Source: Bacillota bacterium
Lineage (GTDB): Bacteria; Bacillota; Clostridia; Christensenellales; CAG-138
Reading direction: 5' to 3'
NCBI GenBank assembly: GCA_023399275.1
Contig: JAEWQH010000074.1
Span: forward strand, 1-24,116
Length of the DNA: 24,116 nucleotides
This document shows, in pieces, positions 15,527 through 23,665 of this stretch. How positions within the stretch are numbered: position 1 is the first letter of the stretch; each line of letters begins with the position of its first letter. The notes under the pieces are model-generated. The model was not told where the DNA came from, did no database searches, and was given only the letters and a program-made list of their open reading frames with translations. Position numbers and translations under genes: made by a program.

Positions 15527-16246
15527 TCAAAGCCAGGCGTCGTCCGGCGCCTCGAGCGTCTCGCCCTTTTCGGTGTCCTCGCTCAAAAGATCCGGCCGGT
15601 TCAGCGCAGTCTTGAGCCGCGCCTGCTCCTGCCGCCAGGCGACGATCTTCGCGTGGTGGCCGCTCAGCAGAACCTCCGGCACGTCCATGCCGCGAAAGCT
15701 CGCCGGGCGCGTATACTGCGGATACTCCAGCAGATTGTCGGAAAACGATTCGTCCGTCGCGCTCTCCTCGCTGCCTAGCACGCCCGGTATCAGGCGGCTC
15801 ACGCAGTCGATGAGCACCATCGCGGGCAGCTCACCACCCGTGAGCACATAGTCGCCGATCGAGATTTCATCGTCGATGATGTGCATCACGCGCTCGTCCA
15901 CGCCCTCGTAATGCCCGCAGAGCAGCACTAGCCGCTCCTCCGCAGAAAGCGCGCGCGCGACCTTCTGCGTCAGCGGGCGCCCGCGCGGAGTCAACAGGAT
16001 GCGCCTGGCGCTCCCCCCTTGCAGCACCGCGTCCATGCAGTCGTAGATCGGCTGCGCCATCATGACGAGACCGGCGCCGCCGCCGAAGGGATAGTCGTCC
16101 GCCTTTTTGTGCTTGTTGTCCGTGTAGTCGCGTATGTTGTGCACGCGAATGTCGATCAGCCCATTTGCCTGCGCGCGCCCGAGCATGCTCGCTGAAAGCA
16201 CGCCGCCGAACATCTCGGGAAAGAGGGAGAGCACGTCAATCCGCAA
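15527..16246 (-). CDS. trmD: TrmD, tRNA (guanine-37-N1)-methyltransferase
   Basis: TrmD methylates G37 next to the anticodon using S-adenosylmethionine, which prevents +1 frameshifting. I take the TTG at 16246 (MRIDVLSLFPEMF) as start, because AGGAGGT lies 8 bases upstream inside the end of rimM. The result is 239 residues overlapping rimM by 11 bases. The trefoil-knot SPOUT fold is marked by FGGGAGLVM (54-62), LLCGHYEGVDERV (108-120) and SIGDYVLTGGELPAM (129-143). Arg151 and Asp170 match the catalytic pair described for Haemophilus TrmD. The protein ends in an acidic, flexible tail. It is the last gene of the ylxM-ffh-rpsP-khpA-rimM-trmD run. Confidence 0.97.
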   Translation of the reverse strand: MRIDVLSLFPEMFGGVLSASMLGRAQANGLIDIRVHNIRDYTDNKHKKADDYPFGGGAGLVMMAQPIYDCMDAVLQGGSARRILLTPRGRPLTQKVARALSAEERLVLLCGHYEGVDERVMHIIDDEISIGDYVLTGGELPAMVLIDCVSRLIPGVLGSEESATDESFSDNLLEYPQYTRPASFRGMDVPEVLLSGHHAKIVAWRQEQARLKTALNRPDLLSEDTEKGETLEAPDDAWL

Positions 16247-16757
16247 AGCAGCCGACCTCCTCCAGCACAACTGCGTCAAACACGATGCGGCCGTTTTCTA
16301 CGTCCACCTCGCGCAGCACCTTCTTCAGCGCCGGCACGAGCAGTCGGCCGTGCTCGATCTCGTAGACGTCGTTTGCGCCGGTCTGCAGCACATCCGTCAC
16401 CTTGCCGTAAGTCTTACCGTTGGTGTCAAGCGTTTCGCAGCCGATCAGGTCGGCGATGAAATACGTATCCTTCCTGAGCTTGACCGCGTTGTCGCGGGTC
16501 ACGCACAGGTAGAGATTCTTGAGCGTTTCCGCCTTTTCGACCGTGTCGCAGCCATCGAGATGGAGCAGCACCGCATCCGGTAAAAAGCGCGCGTTTACAA
16601 CCGCAACAGGCGCGTATGCGCCTGCCTTCGATTCGAGGTATGCCGTTTTCAGCGTGCGAAACCGCGCGGGATCATCCGTCAGCGGGATGATCTTCACGTC
16701 ACCATGCACGCCGTGCGCGCGGACAATGTGGCCCACACGCAGATAAGCGTTTCTCAA
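16236..16757 (-). CDS. rimM: RimM, 16S rRNA processing / 30S maturation factor
   Basis: RimM helps mature the 30S head domain by binding protein S19 and pre-16S rRNA. The 173-residue protein starts LRVGHIVRAHGVHGDVKI after its first few residues, the standard RimM N-domain. A PRC-barrel C-domain follows from about residue 90 (YFIADLIGCETLDTNGKTYG, then a PALKKVLREVDVENGRIVF segment). The start codon is TTG at 16757, with AGGAG 8 bases upstream. Its last codons carry the Shine-Dalgarno sequence of trmD, and the two genes overlap by 11 bases. TTG starts in both rimM and trmD fit the need for far less of these enzymes than of S16 from the same transcript. Confidence 0.95.
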   Translation of the reverse strand: MRNAYLRVGHIVRAHGVHGDVKIIPLTDDPARFRTLKTAYLESKAGAYAPVAVVNARFLPDAVLLHLDGCDTVEKAETLKNLYLCVTRDNAVKLRKDTYFIADLIGCETLDTNGKTYGKVTDVLQTGANDVYEIEHGRLLVPALKKVLREVDVENGRIVFDAVVLEEVGCFAD

Positions 16758-16822
16758 AGCCGATGCTCCTGTATCCTGGCCGGGGGGGTGTTTTCGCGCG
16801 AGCGGGCGAATCGCCGGGCAGG

Positions 16823-17059
16823 TTACTGCTCGACGATATCGACCATGTATTTTTTGTCTTCGCGAACGCTCGCAGCCTTGACGACCGTGCGGATCGCCTT
16901 TGCAATGCGCCCCTGCCGGCCGATGACCTTGCCCATGTCGCCGGGCGCGACGGAGAGGGAGATCACGACCGTGTCCCCTTCCTCGCGCGATTCAACCTTG
17001 ACGGAGTCCGGCTCATCGACGAGGTTTTTCGCGATGAAGCGTACGAGTTCCTCCATCAT
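16823..17059 (-). CDS. khpA: KhpA (YlqC), KH-domain RNA-binding protein
   Basis: KhpA is a small KH-domain RNA-binding protein that pairs with KhpB (Jag) in Gram-positive bacteria and affects cell division and sRNA/mRNA handling. The 78 residues form a single KH domain with the GxxG loop in GKVIGRQGRIAKAIR (GRQG at 47-50). Two ATG codons stand in tandem at 17059 and 17056. GAGG is 5 bases before the first and 8 before the second, so the second may be the true start. It lies 7 bases after rpsP, the usual place (rpsP-ylqC). ylqD, next in B. subtilis, is missing. Confidence 0.95.
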   Translation of the reverse strand: MMEELVRFIAKNLVDEPDSVKVESREEGDTVVISLSVAPGDMGKVIGRQGRIAKAIRTVVKAASVREDKKYMVDIVEQ

Positions 17060-17066
17060 GCCATCC

Positions 17067-17309
17067 TCACTCGATTGCGCCGCTCTTCTTCAGCAGCGCG
17101 CGAACGGTATCCGTCGGCTGCGCGCCCTTCTTGATCCACTCAGCCGCGTGCTCGTTGTTCACGGTCAGCTCAATGGGGTTCGAGAGAGGGTTGTAGTAGC
17201 CGAGTTCTTCTACAAACGCGCCGTCGCGCGGCGCGCGCGAATCCGCAACCACGATGCGGTAAAAGGGTGCCTTCTTTGCGCCCATGCGGCGCAGTCTGAT
17301 CTTGAGCAT
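17067..17309 (-). CDS. rpsP: Small-subunit ribosomal protein bS16
   Basis: bS16 is an early 30S assembly protein. The start is the ATG at 17309 (MLKIRLRRMGAKKAPFYRIV) with GGAGGA 8 bases upstream, giving 80 residues, a normal length. The open frame extends 28 codons further upstream, but that part lies in the intergenic leader and has no ribosome site. The family core VVADSRAPRDGAFVEELGYYNP is intact. The 73-base gap from ffh holds a TTGACG at 17356-17351 but no good -10 box, so an internal promoter is possible but unproven. khpA follows 7 bases after the stop. Confidence 0.98.
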   Translation of the reverse strand: MLKIRLRRMGAKKAPFYRIVVADSRAPRDGAFVEELGYYNPLSNPIELTVNNEHAAEWIKKGAQPTDTVRALLKKSGAIE

Positions 17310-17382
17310 TGTCTGCTTCCTCCAATATAAATGATGTTGTATATCGAATACGTCAATACGTGATTCGCCGTGTGTAGTGCGC

Positions 17383-18717
17383 TCAGAACCCAAACGGGAA
17401 GCCGCCGCGCTTGCCCTTTTTCATCCGCCCGGACATCTGCTTCATGAGCTGACGCGAAGCGTTGAATTGATTCATCAGGCGGTTGACCTCCTGGACGCTT
17501 GTGCCGCTGCCGCGCGCGATTCGCTTTCTGCGGCTGGCGGTGAGTATCTCGGGGTCCGTGCGCTCCGCCTTTGTCATGCTCTGTATGATCGCCTTGGTGC
17601 GCGCCATTTGCTTTTCGTCGATCTGTGCCTGCCCAAGCTTGCCCGCGTCCATCCCGGGGATCATCTTGACGAGATCCTCCATGGAGCCGAGATCTTTCAT
17701 CTGCTCCATCTGCTCGAGAAAGTCATCCAGCGTAAGGGAGTTGCTCTTCATCTTCTCGGCCAGCGCAACCGCTTTCTTCTCGTCGAAGGCGCTCTGCGCC
17801 TTTTCGATAAGGGTGAGCACATCCCCCATGCCGAGGATACGGCTGGCCATCCGGTCCGGATGAAACGGCTCAATATCCGTCAGCTTTTCACCGATACCGG
17901 AGAACTTGATCGGTTTTCCGGTGACGGAGCGAACCGAGAGCGCGGCGCCGCCGCGGGTATCTCCATCCAGCTTCGTCAAAATAACACCCGTGAGCGCGAC
18001 GGTCTCGTGGAAGCTCTTTGCGACGTTGACCGCGTCCTGCCCCGTCATGGCGTCCACAACGAGCAGGATCTCCGCCGGCTCAACCGCGTCGCGGATGCGC
18101 TGCAGCTCGTCCATCATGTCCGCGTCGATGTGCAGCCGACCTGCGGTGTCTACGATAACCACATCGATCAGCTTGCGCCTCGCCTCAGCAACCGCTTCCT
18201 TTGCGGTTTGAACAGGGTCTTGCACGCCGTGTTCGTAGACGGGGAGGCCGAGCTTTTCGCCGACGATCTGCAGCTGCTGGATCGCAGCGGGGCGGTAGGT
18301 ATCGCAGGCGGTGAGCAAAACGCTCTTGCCATAGTGCTTGGAGATATAGCCGCCGAGCTTGCCGCACATGGTCGTTTTGCCCGCGCCCTGCAGCCCCGCC
18401 ATAAGGATGACCGCGGGCTTACGCGTGCCAAACTCCAGCTTGGCGTGCTCTCCGCCCATCAGTCGCGTGAGCTCTTCGTTAACGATCTTGACGACCTGCT
18501 GCCCCGGCGTCAGGCTCTCGAGCACTTCGCTTCCCACAGCGCGGTCCGTCACGGTCTTGACGAAATCCTTAACGACAATAAAGTTGACGTCCGCCTCCAG
18601 CAGGGCGAGTTTGATCTCGCGCATCGCCTCCTTCACGTCGCCCTCGCTGAGCTTGCCGCGTGAATTCAGCCGCTTAAATACCGCCTGCAGTTTTTCGGAG
18701 ACGCCTTCAAACGCCAT
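17383..18717 (-). CDS. ffh: Ffh, signal recognition particle protein (SRP54)
   Basis: Ffh binds signal sequences and SRP RNA and delivers ribosomes to FtsY at the membrane. The 444 residues comprise an N domain (1-95) and a G domain with GLQGAGKTT (108-116), DTYRPAA, DTAGRLH and TKLDGDTRGG. A methionine-rich M domain starts at about residue 300 (MKSNSLTLDDFLEQMEQMKDLG, then MIPGM and MTKAERTDPEIL) with the RNA-binding SRRKRIARGSG. The C-terminus is basic and glycine-rich (KKGKRGGFPFGF). GGAGGA is 5 bases upstream of the ATG. The start overlaps ylxM by 11 bases, so translation is coupled. Confidence 0.98.
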   Translation of the reverse strand: MAFEGVSEKLQAVFKRLNSRGKLSEGDVKEAMREIKLALLEADVNFIVVKDFVKTVTDRAVGSEVLESLTPGQQVVKIVNEELTRLMGGEHAKLEFGTRKPAVILMAGLQGAGKTTMCGKLGGYISKHYGKSVLLTACDTYRPAAIQQLQIVGEKLGLPVYEHGVQDPVQTAKEAVAEARRKLIDVVIVDTAGRLHIDADMMDELQRIRDAVEPAEILLVVDAMTGQDAVNVAKSFHETVALTGVILTKLDGDTRGGAALSVRSVTGKPIKFSGIGEKLTDIEPFHPDRMASRILGMGDVLTLIEKAQSAFDEKKAVALAEKMKSNSLTLDDFLEQMEQMKDLGSMEDLVKMIPGMDAGKLGQAQIDEKQMARTKAIIQSMTKAERTDPEILTASRRKRIARGSGTSVQEVNRLMNQFNASRQLMKQMSGRMKKGKRGGFPFGF

Positions 18718-19042
18718 CTTCTTCCTCCGAGACCAGCTCCGTCATCTGCCGGAGCAGATCCTTTTGCGTTTCGTCCAGCTGCGTGCCGCCGAGCTGTTCG
18801 ATCAGGCGGCGCAGCTTGTCGTTTGTCTCGATCAAACCGAGCTTGTCCTCCATGCCATGAAGCTCCGCTTCGGCCCTCTGGATCGCGTCGCGCACCGCTT
18901 GGCGCGAGATGCCCTCGCGCTCTGCGATCTCGCCGAGCGAGCAGTCTTCAAATGCGTATTGGCGCACAAGCGAACGCTGGCGCTCGGTCAAAAAAGCGCC
19001 GTACCAGTCCAAAAGTTGTCCCAGTTCGACCAAACGATCCAT
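18707..19042 (-). CDS. ylxM: YlxM, helix-turn-helix SRP-associated protein
   Basis: YlxM-family proteins are small sigma-70 region-4-like helix-turn-helix proteins encoded next to ffh in Gram-positive bacteria. In streptococci YlxM modulates SRP GTPase activity. The 111 residues show the usual DWYGAFLTERQRSLVRQYAF start and an HTH at about 35-57 (SLGEIAEREGISRQAVRDAI). The acidic C-terminus EEEDGV overlaps the ffh start by 11 bases. AGGTGA precedes the ATG by 4 bases. It is the first gene after a consensus promoter with a leader hairpin, so the SRP/S16/TrmD operon begins here and is separate from rnc-smc-ftsY. Confidence 0.95.
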   Translation of the reverse strand: MDRLVELGQLLDWYGAFLTERQRSLVRQYAFEDCSLGEIAEREGISRQAVRDAIQRAEAELHGMEDKLGLIETNDKLRRLIEQLGGTQLDETQKDLLRQMTELVSEEEDGV

Positions 19043-19051
19043 ATCTTCACC

Positions 19052-19073
19052 TGTAAAGCAAAAAAGCTTTACA
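19052..19073 (-). promoter_or_regulatory. Leader hairpin next to the ylxM ribosome-binding site
   Basis: The minus-strand leader forms TGTAAAGC-TTTTTT-GCTTTACA, a perfect 8-bp stem with a U6 loop. It begins a few bases after the predicted transcript start, and its last base is the first A of the Shine-Dalgarno sequence AGGTGA. It could shield the 5' end of the mRNA, limit ribosome access, or be a protein-binding hairpin. No U-run follows the stem, so it is not a terminator. Confidence 0.6.
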
Positions 19074-19081
19074 CCGTACTT

Positions 19082-19109
19082 ATTATACGGAGTCTGGTGA
19101 GATTGTCAA
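19082..19109 (-). promoter_or_regulatory. Consensus sigma-A promoter of the ylxM-ffh-rpsP-khpA-rimM-trmD operon
   Basis: TTGACA (19109-19104), a 16-base spacer and TATAAT (19087-19082) on the minus strand match both sigma-A hexamers perfectly. The spacer is one base shorter than optimal. It lies between the ftsY stop and ylxM. The predicted start near 19075 gives a leader of about 33 bases. Confidence 0.9.
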
Positions 19110-19137
19110 GCGAATTGTATCCGTTTTTATCAGAACG

Positions 19138-20055
19138 CTATTCCGCCTCGTTCAGCAGTAGCGCCTCGGCAAACATCTGCGGGTTGAAGGGCTGCAGATC
19201 GTCGATTCCCTCCCCTACGCCGACAAAGCGCACCGGTACATGCAGCGTCTCACAGATTGAGATCACCACGCCGCCTTTTGCCGTGCCGTCGAGCTTGGTG
19301 AGAATCACGCCGTCGAGCTGGCAAACCTGCGCAAACGCACGCGCCTGCGCAACGGCGTTTTGCCCCGTCACCGCATCCAGCACCAGCAGGGTTTCGCACG
19401 GGGTATCCGGCAATTCGCGCGCGATCAAGCGGCGTATCTTGCCCAGCTCGTTCATCAGGTTGGTCTTGTTGTGCAACCGGCCCGCCGTGTCGCATAGCAG
19501 CAGGTCGCATCCCTTCGCCCGATAGGAAGCGATCGCGTCAAACACCACCGCCGCGGGATCCGCGCCCTCGCCATGGCGCACCATGGAGACCTCTGCGCGC
19601 CTGGCCCATTCGCCCAACTGCTCTGCGGCCGCCGCGCGGAAGGTGTCCGCCGCCGCGAGCATAATCTTCCTGCCCTGCTCGCGATAGCTGTTTGCCAGCT
19701 TGCCGATGCTGGTCGTCTTGCCGACGCCGTTTACGCCGACGATGAGCAGCACGGCCGCCCCCTCGTCCGCCGAAAATGGCTTCTGCGTGGAAACGGTCTT
19801 CGCGATCAGCGCCGCAAGCGCGCTCTTCGCGCCGGCACGGTCGGATATCTTTTGCTCTTTGACCGCGGCCTGCAGCTCGTCCAGCAGCCGCTCGGTGACG
19901 ACCGCCCCTGTGTCCGCCAGGATAAGCGCCTCCTCCAGCTCCTCATAAAACGCTTCGTTGATGCCGTCCTTGGAAGCAAAGAGGCGCGCCAGCAGCCCCG
20001 TACGGGTTTTTCCCAAGCCTGTTTTCCATTTTTGGAAGAGTGGTTTCTTTTCCAT
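19138..20055 (-). CDS. ftsY: FtsY, signal recognition particle receptor
   Basis: FtsY is the membrane-associated GTPase that receives the Ffh-ribosome complex. The start at 20055 (MEKKPLFQKWKTGLGKTRTG) has AAAGGA 5 bases upstream. A 22-codon upstream extension would run into smc and is rejected. At 305 residues it has only the NG core: an N domain (about 1-95), GVNGVGKTT (107-115), DTFRAAAAEQL, DTAGRLHNKTNLMNEL, TKLDGTAKGG and GVGEGIDDLQPF. The acidic A domain of E. coli FtsY is absent, as is usual in Gram-positive bacteria. An amphipathic, basic N-terminal helix probably anchors it to the membrane. It follows smc after 22 bases, as in Bacillus. Confidence 0.97.
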   Translation of the reverse strand: MEKKPLFQKWKTGLGKTRTGLLARLFASKDGINEAFYEELEEALILADTGAVVTERLLDELQAAVKEQKISDRAGAKSALAALIAKTVSTQKPFSADEGAAVLLIVGVNGVGKTTSIGKLANSYREQGRKIMLAAADTFRAAAAEQLGEWARRAEVSMVRHGEGADPAAVVFDAIASYRAKGCDLLLCDTAGRLHNKTNLMNELGKIRRLIARELPDTPCETLLVLDAVTGQNAVAQARAFAQVCQLDGVILTKLDGTAKGGVVISICETLHVPVRFVGVGEGIDDLQPFNPQMFAEALLLNEAE

Positions 20056-20077
20056 ATCGATCCTTTTTGCCTGTTGC

Positions 20078-23000
20078 TTAATCGGCCTGTGCCGGCGCGG
20101 CGGTAACGCCGTCTTCGCCAAAGCGCGCGGAAACGACCTTGCTCACGCCCTTTTCCTCCATCGAGACGCCGTAGAGCGTGTCGCAAACCTCCATGCTGCC
20201 TTTGCGGTGCGTGATGAGAATAAACTGCGTACCGTCGGAATAGCGCTTGACATAGTCCGCAAAGCGGGAGACGTTTGCCTCATCCAACGCGGACTCGATC
20301 TCGTCGAGCATGCAAAATGCGGGCGGCTTGAGCTTGAGCATGGCAAACAGCAGCGCGATGGCGGTCAGCGTACGCTCCCCGCCGGAAAGCAGCGTAAGCA
20401 GCTGCAGCTTCTTGCCCGGCGGCTGGGCGATGATGTCGATATCGCAGCCGAGCACGTCGTTTTTATCCGCAAGCCGCAGCTCGGCTTGGCCGCCGCCGAA
20501 AAGCTCCGCAAACGTGGCCGAGAAATTCTGCTGAATCAGCTCAAACTGACGCAGAAAAACGGTCTCCATCGTCTCGGTGAGCTCGACGATCAACGTCTCA
20601 AGGTCCTGCTTGGCTTTGCGCAAGTCCTGGCACTGGGCCGAAAGCTCGCCGTGGCGCTCAAACACACTCTTGTATTCGTCGATCGAGCCGAGATTGATGT
20701 CCCCCAGGCTCTTGATTTCCTGCTTGATCTGCGCGATGCGCGCGCCGGTGGAGCCGACGGCGATCTCGCGCCGCAGCGCGGCCGCGTTTTCATAGGTAAG
20801 GTCGTATTCGTTCCAGATATGATCCTGCATGGCGCCCAGCTCCATCTCGAGGCGGCTCTGCGCCATCTCCTGCTTATGGATGCGCTCGGCAAGGTCGCGC
20901 ATGCCGGCGAGCAATTCCTCGCGCCGCGCGCGCTGCTCGTAGAGTGAGGCGGATAGGGTTTGCCGCTCCTCCTCCAGCTTTTTGTGCGCCTCCTTCTCGG
21001 CGGATGTCTCCGCGCTGTCGCTTTCAATGCGCGCATGCATGGCGGCGAGCTCCGCGTCTATCGACGCGATGCTTGCGTCGGTCTCCTCCGCCTCGCGCAT
21101 AAGCGCGTCCTTCCGCAGCGTCAGCTCACGGTGCTCGGCGGCAAGCCGCTTTTGCTCGGCATAGACGGCGTCTCGCTCCTTGCTCAGCGCCATGCGGCGC
21201 ACTTTTTGCTCGGTAAGCTCGCCCGCGAGCGCTTCACGCAGCCTGCGCAGCTCATAGAGCTCTCCCTGCGCGCGGGCGACATCCTCGCGTGTGCTTGCGT
21301 TGCCCTGCTCGATATCGTTCTGCCGCTCATCGGCGCTGGTGCGCTCGCGCTCGATCTCGGCGAGGTTTTCGGATAGCTGCAGTCGCTCCTGCTCCAGCGT
21401 TTGGGCGGCTTGCCCGCTGGTTTCCGCATCGCGGCGGATGATATCCAACTGCTCCGCCTGTTTTGCCGCGGCCAGCTCGCAGGCATGCACCGCGTCTCGA
21501 AAGGCGTCCACCTGAATGTCGCAGCGCAGCACATCCTGTTCACCTTTTCGGAGCGCCGCCTTCTTCTCCTCCAGCGCAGCGTCGGCCTGCTTGAGCTTTT
21601 CGCGCAGCTCCTGCAGCTCCCGTTCGCGGCCGAGCAGCTGAAACGTTTGCTTTTGCAGGCTGCCACCACTCATGGAACCGCCCGTGCTGATGATATCGCC
21701 TTCCAGCGTGGCGATGTGAAATGCCCCGCGCGTACGCTTTTTGAGCGCGATGCCTGCATCCAGATTCTGCACGATGATCGTGCGGCAGAGCAGGTAGTCC
21801 ATGACGCTTCTCACGCTCTCGTCGCAGTTGACCAACTCGTTTGCAACGCCGATGCAGCCGGGCATGTCCAGCAGCGCGCGCTCCTCGCGCGTGATGCGGG
21901 TCGGATGCAGCAGCGCCATGGGCAGCAGCGTCGCGCGGCCGTAGTTCTTGGCACGCAGATACTCGATGACGTATTTTGCATCCTCCGCGGTCGGGGTGAC
22001 GATGTTTTGCAACGTGCTGCCAAGCGCCATGGTCACGGCGATCTCATAGTCCTTCGGAACAGAGAGCAGCTCCGCTACCACGCCGACGATGGCGCGACTG
22101 AGCTTTGCGTCGTGCGGCGCATCTTTCATGATGTTTTTAACGCTTGCGTAGTAGCCTTCGCGGGAGCGCTGCATCTCATCCAGCACACGCAGACGCGACT
22201 GGATCGAGGAGATGCCCTGCTCATCGCGCGAGATCTCCTCGCGCAGCGCGGTGAACGCATCCAGCGTCTTTCTGCGGTGCTCTACCGAGCCGTCCAGATC
22301 CTTCTTCGCCCGCTCCAGGTGCTCCTGCTCCGCCGCGTGGCGCTCGTGCGCAAGCTCCAGCTCCTGCTGAAGCTTCTCGCCTTCCTGTGCGCGGCGCTCG
22401 GTCTGCGCCGCAATGGCGGCCAGCCGCTCCGTGATGGAGCTCTTCATCGCTTCGAGCCGCGCCGCGCTGGACTTGTAGTCCGAAGCGCGGTTCATCGCCT
22501 CGATGATGCTGTTTTTCAAGGCGTCGAGCGCCTCTTCACGCGCGGCGATATCTGCTTCGAGTGCGTCGAAGCGCACCTGCGCCGCGTCCATCTCTTTTTC
22601 CAGCAGCGCCAGAGCGGCCTGCCCTGATTCGTCCGCCTGCATACCGGCGATGGCTTCCGCCAGCTCTTCCAGACGCGCCTTTGCCTGCGCGCGCTCCTGC
22701 TCGATACGATTTCTGGCCAGCAGCGCGTTTTCACGCCGTTCAGCGAGCACATGGCTGCTGCCGACGCGCGTCTCCGCCTCGGATACCAGACCCATGAGCT
22801 TGGTCTGCTGTGCGTTCAGCGCGGTATCCAACGCGCGCAGCTGCTCCTCCAGCGCGGTGCAGGCGGTTAGCAGCGTTGCTTCGCCGGCCTCGGCAAGCTC
22901 GCGCTCCTCGTTCATCTGCCGCATGGATTCGCGTATCTGCGAAAGCTTCTCCTGCGCACGGTCATATTGGTAGAGAAACAGGTTGACCTCCAGCTCCCGC

Positions 23001-23665
23001 AGCTCGTCGCGCAGGCGCAGGTATGCGCGCGCGGATGCGCTCTGCTGCTCGAGCGGTTCCAGACGGTCGGCCAGCTCTTTTAAGATATCCTCGATTCGCT
23101 CAAGGTTTTTCTCGGTGTTGTTGAGCTTTCGTTCGGCTTCCTCTTTGCGCACACGGTAGCGCATGACGCCCGCAGCCTCCTCAAAGGCCGCGCGCCGATC
23201 TCCGCTCTTGTTGGCGAGGATCTCCTCCACCTTACCCTGGCTGATGATGGAGTAGCCATCTTTGCCGATGCCGGTGTCGACAAACAGCTCCGATATGTCG
23301 CGCAGCCTGCAGTTGTTGCGGTTGATGCAGTATTCGCTCTCGCCGGAGCGGTATACGCGGCGCGTGATGGCAACCTCTGCAAACGGCACGTTGAGCAAGC
23401 CGTCGCTGTTGTCGAAGGTCAGCGTCACCTCGCTGTAGGCCAGTGCCTTTCTCAGCTGCGTGCCGTTGAAGATGACGTCCTCCATCTTGCCGCCGCGCAG
23501 CGCCTTTGCGCTCTGCTCGCCGAGTACCCAGCGCACCGCGTCGGAGATGTTGCTCTTTCCGCTGCCGTTTGGCCCGATAATGGCGGTGACGCCCTGGCCA
23601 AAGCGAATCTCCGTCTTTCGCGCAAAGGATTTGAAGCCGTTGAGTTCGAGCTTGGTCAGCCTCAT
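20078..23665 (-). CDS. smc: SMC, chromosome condensation and segregation ATPase
   Basis: SMC forms a dimeric ring with ScpA and ScpB that organises and segregates the chromosome. The 1195 residues show the N-terminal head with Walker A GPNGSGKS (31-38), then a long coiled coil. The hinge lies at about 510-670 (AIVGVVAELLSVPKDYEIAV through GGSMSGGSLQKQ), with a second coiled coil after it. The C-terminal head has signature LSGGERTLTAIALLFAML from 1093 and Walker B FCMLDEIESALDEAN near 1117-1131. GGAGGGCGGAG precedes the ATG. The start overlaps the rnc stop by four bases (ATGA), so the two are translated in a coupled way. The frame is intact, and the coiled-coil arms are rich in Ala, Glu, Arg and Leu. 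Confidence 0.98.
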   Translation of the reverse strand: MRLTKLELNGFKSFARKTEIRFGQGVTAIIGPNGSGKSNISDAVRWVLGEQSAKALRGGKMEDVIFNGTQLRKALAYSEVTLTFDNSDGLLNVPFAEVAITRRVYRSGESEYCINRNNCRLRDISELFVDTGIGKDGYSIISQGKVEEILANKSGDRRAAFEEAAGVMRYRVRKEEAERKLNNTEKNLERIEDILKELADRLEPLEQQSASARAYLRLRDELRELEVNLFLYQYDRAQEKLSQIRESMRQMNEERELAEAGEATLLTACTALEEQLRALDTALNAQQTKLMGLVSEAETRVGSSHVLAERRENALLARNRIEQERAQAKARLEELAEAIAGMQADESGQAALALLEKEMDAAQVRFDALEADIAAREEALDALKNSIIEAMNRASDYKSSAARLEAMKSSITERLAAIAAQTERRAQEGEKLQQELELAHERHAAEQEHLERAKKDLDGSVEHRRKTLDAFTALREEISRDEQGISSIQSRLRVLDEMQRSREGYYASVKNIMKDAPHDAKLSRAIVGVVAELLSVPKDYEIAVTMALGSTLQNIVTPTAEDAKYVIEYLRAKNYGRATLLPMALLHPTRITREERALLDMPGCIGVANELVNCDESVRSVMDYLLCRTIIVQNLDAGIALKKRTRGAFHIATLEGDIISTGGSMSGGSLQKQTFQLLGRERELQELREKLKQADAALEEKKAALRKGEQDVLRCDIQVDAFRDAVHACELAAAKQAEQLDIIRRDAETSGQAAQTLEQERLQLSENLAEIERERTSADERQNDIEQGNASTREDVARAQGELYELRRLREALAGELTEQKVRRMALSKERDAVYAEQKRLAAEHRELTLRKDALMREAEETDASIASIDAELAAMHARIESDSAETSAEKEAHKKLEEERQTLSASLYEQRARREELLAGMRDLAERIHKQEMAQSRLEMELGAMQDHIWNEYDLTYENAAALRREIAVGSTGARIAQIKQEIKSLGDINLGSIDEYKSVFERHGELSAQCQDLRKAKQDLETLIVELTETMETVFLRQFELIQQNFSATFAELFGGGQAELRLADKNDVLGCDIDIIAQPPGKKLQLLTLLSGGERTLTAIALLFAMLKLKPPAFCMLDEIESALDEANVSRFADYVKRYSDGTQFILITHRKGSMEVCDTLYGVSMEEKGVSKVVSARFGEDGVTAAPAQAD

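Noticed and set aside
14543..15778. 411-residue plus-strand open frame opposite eamA and trmD
   Set aside because: It is antisense to two supported genes, has low-complexity composition and no ribosome-binding site.
17326..17356. Possible rpsP promoter starting at TTGACG
   Set aside because: No acceptable -10 hexamer occurs at 16-18 bases; the candidates match the consensus poorly.
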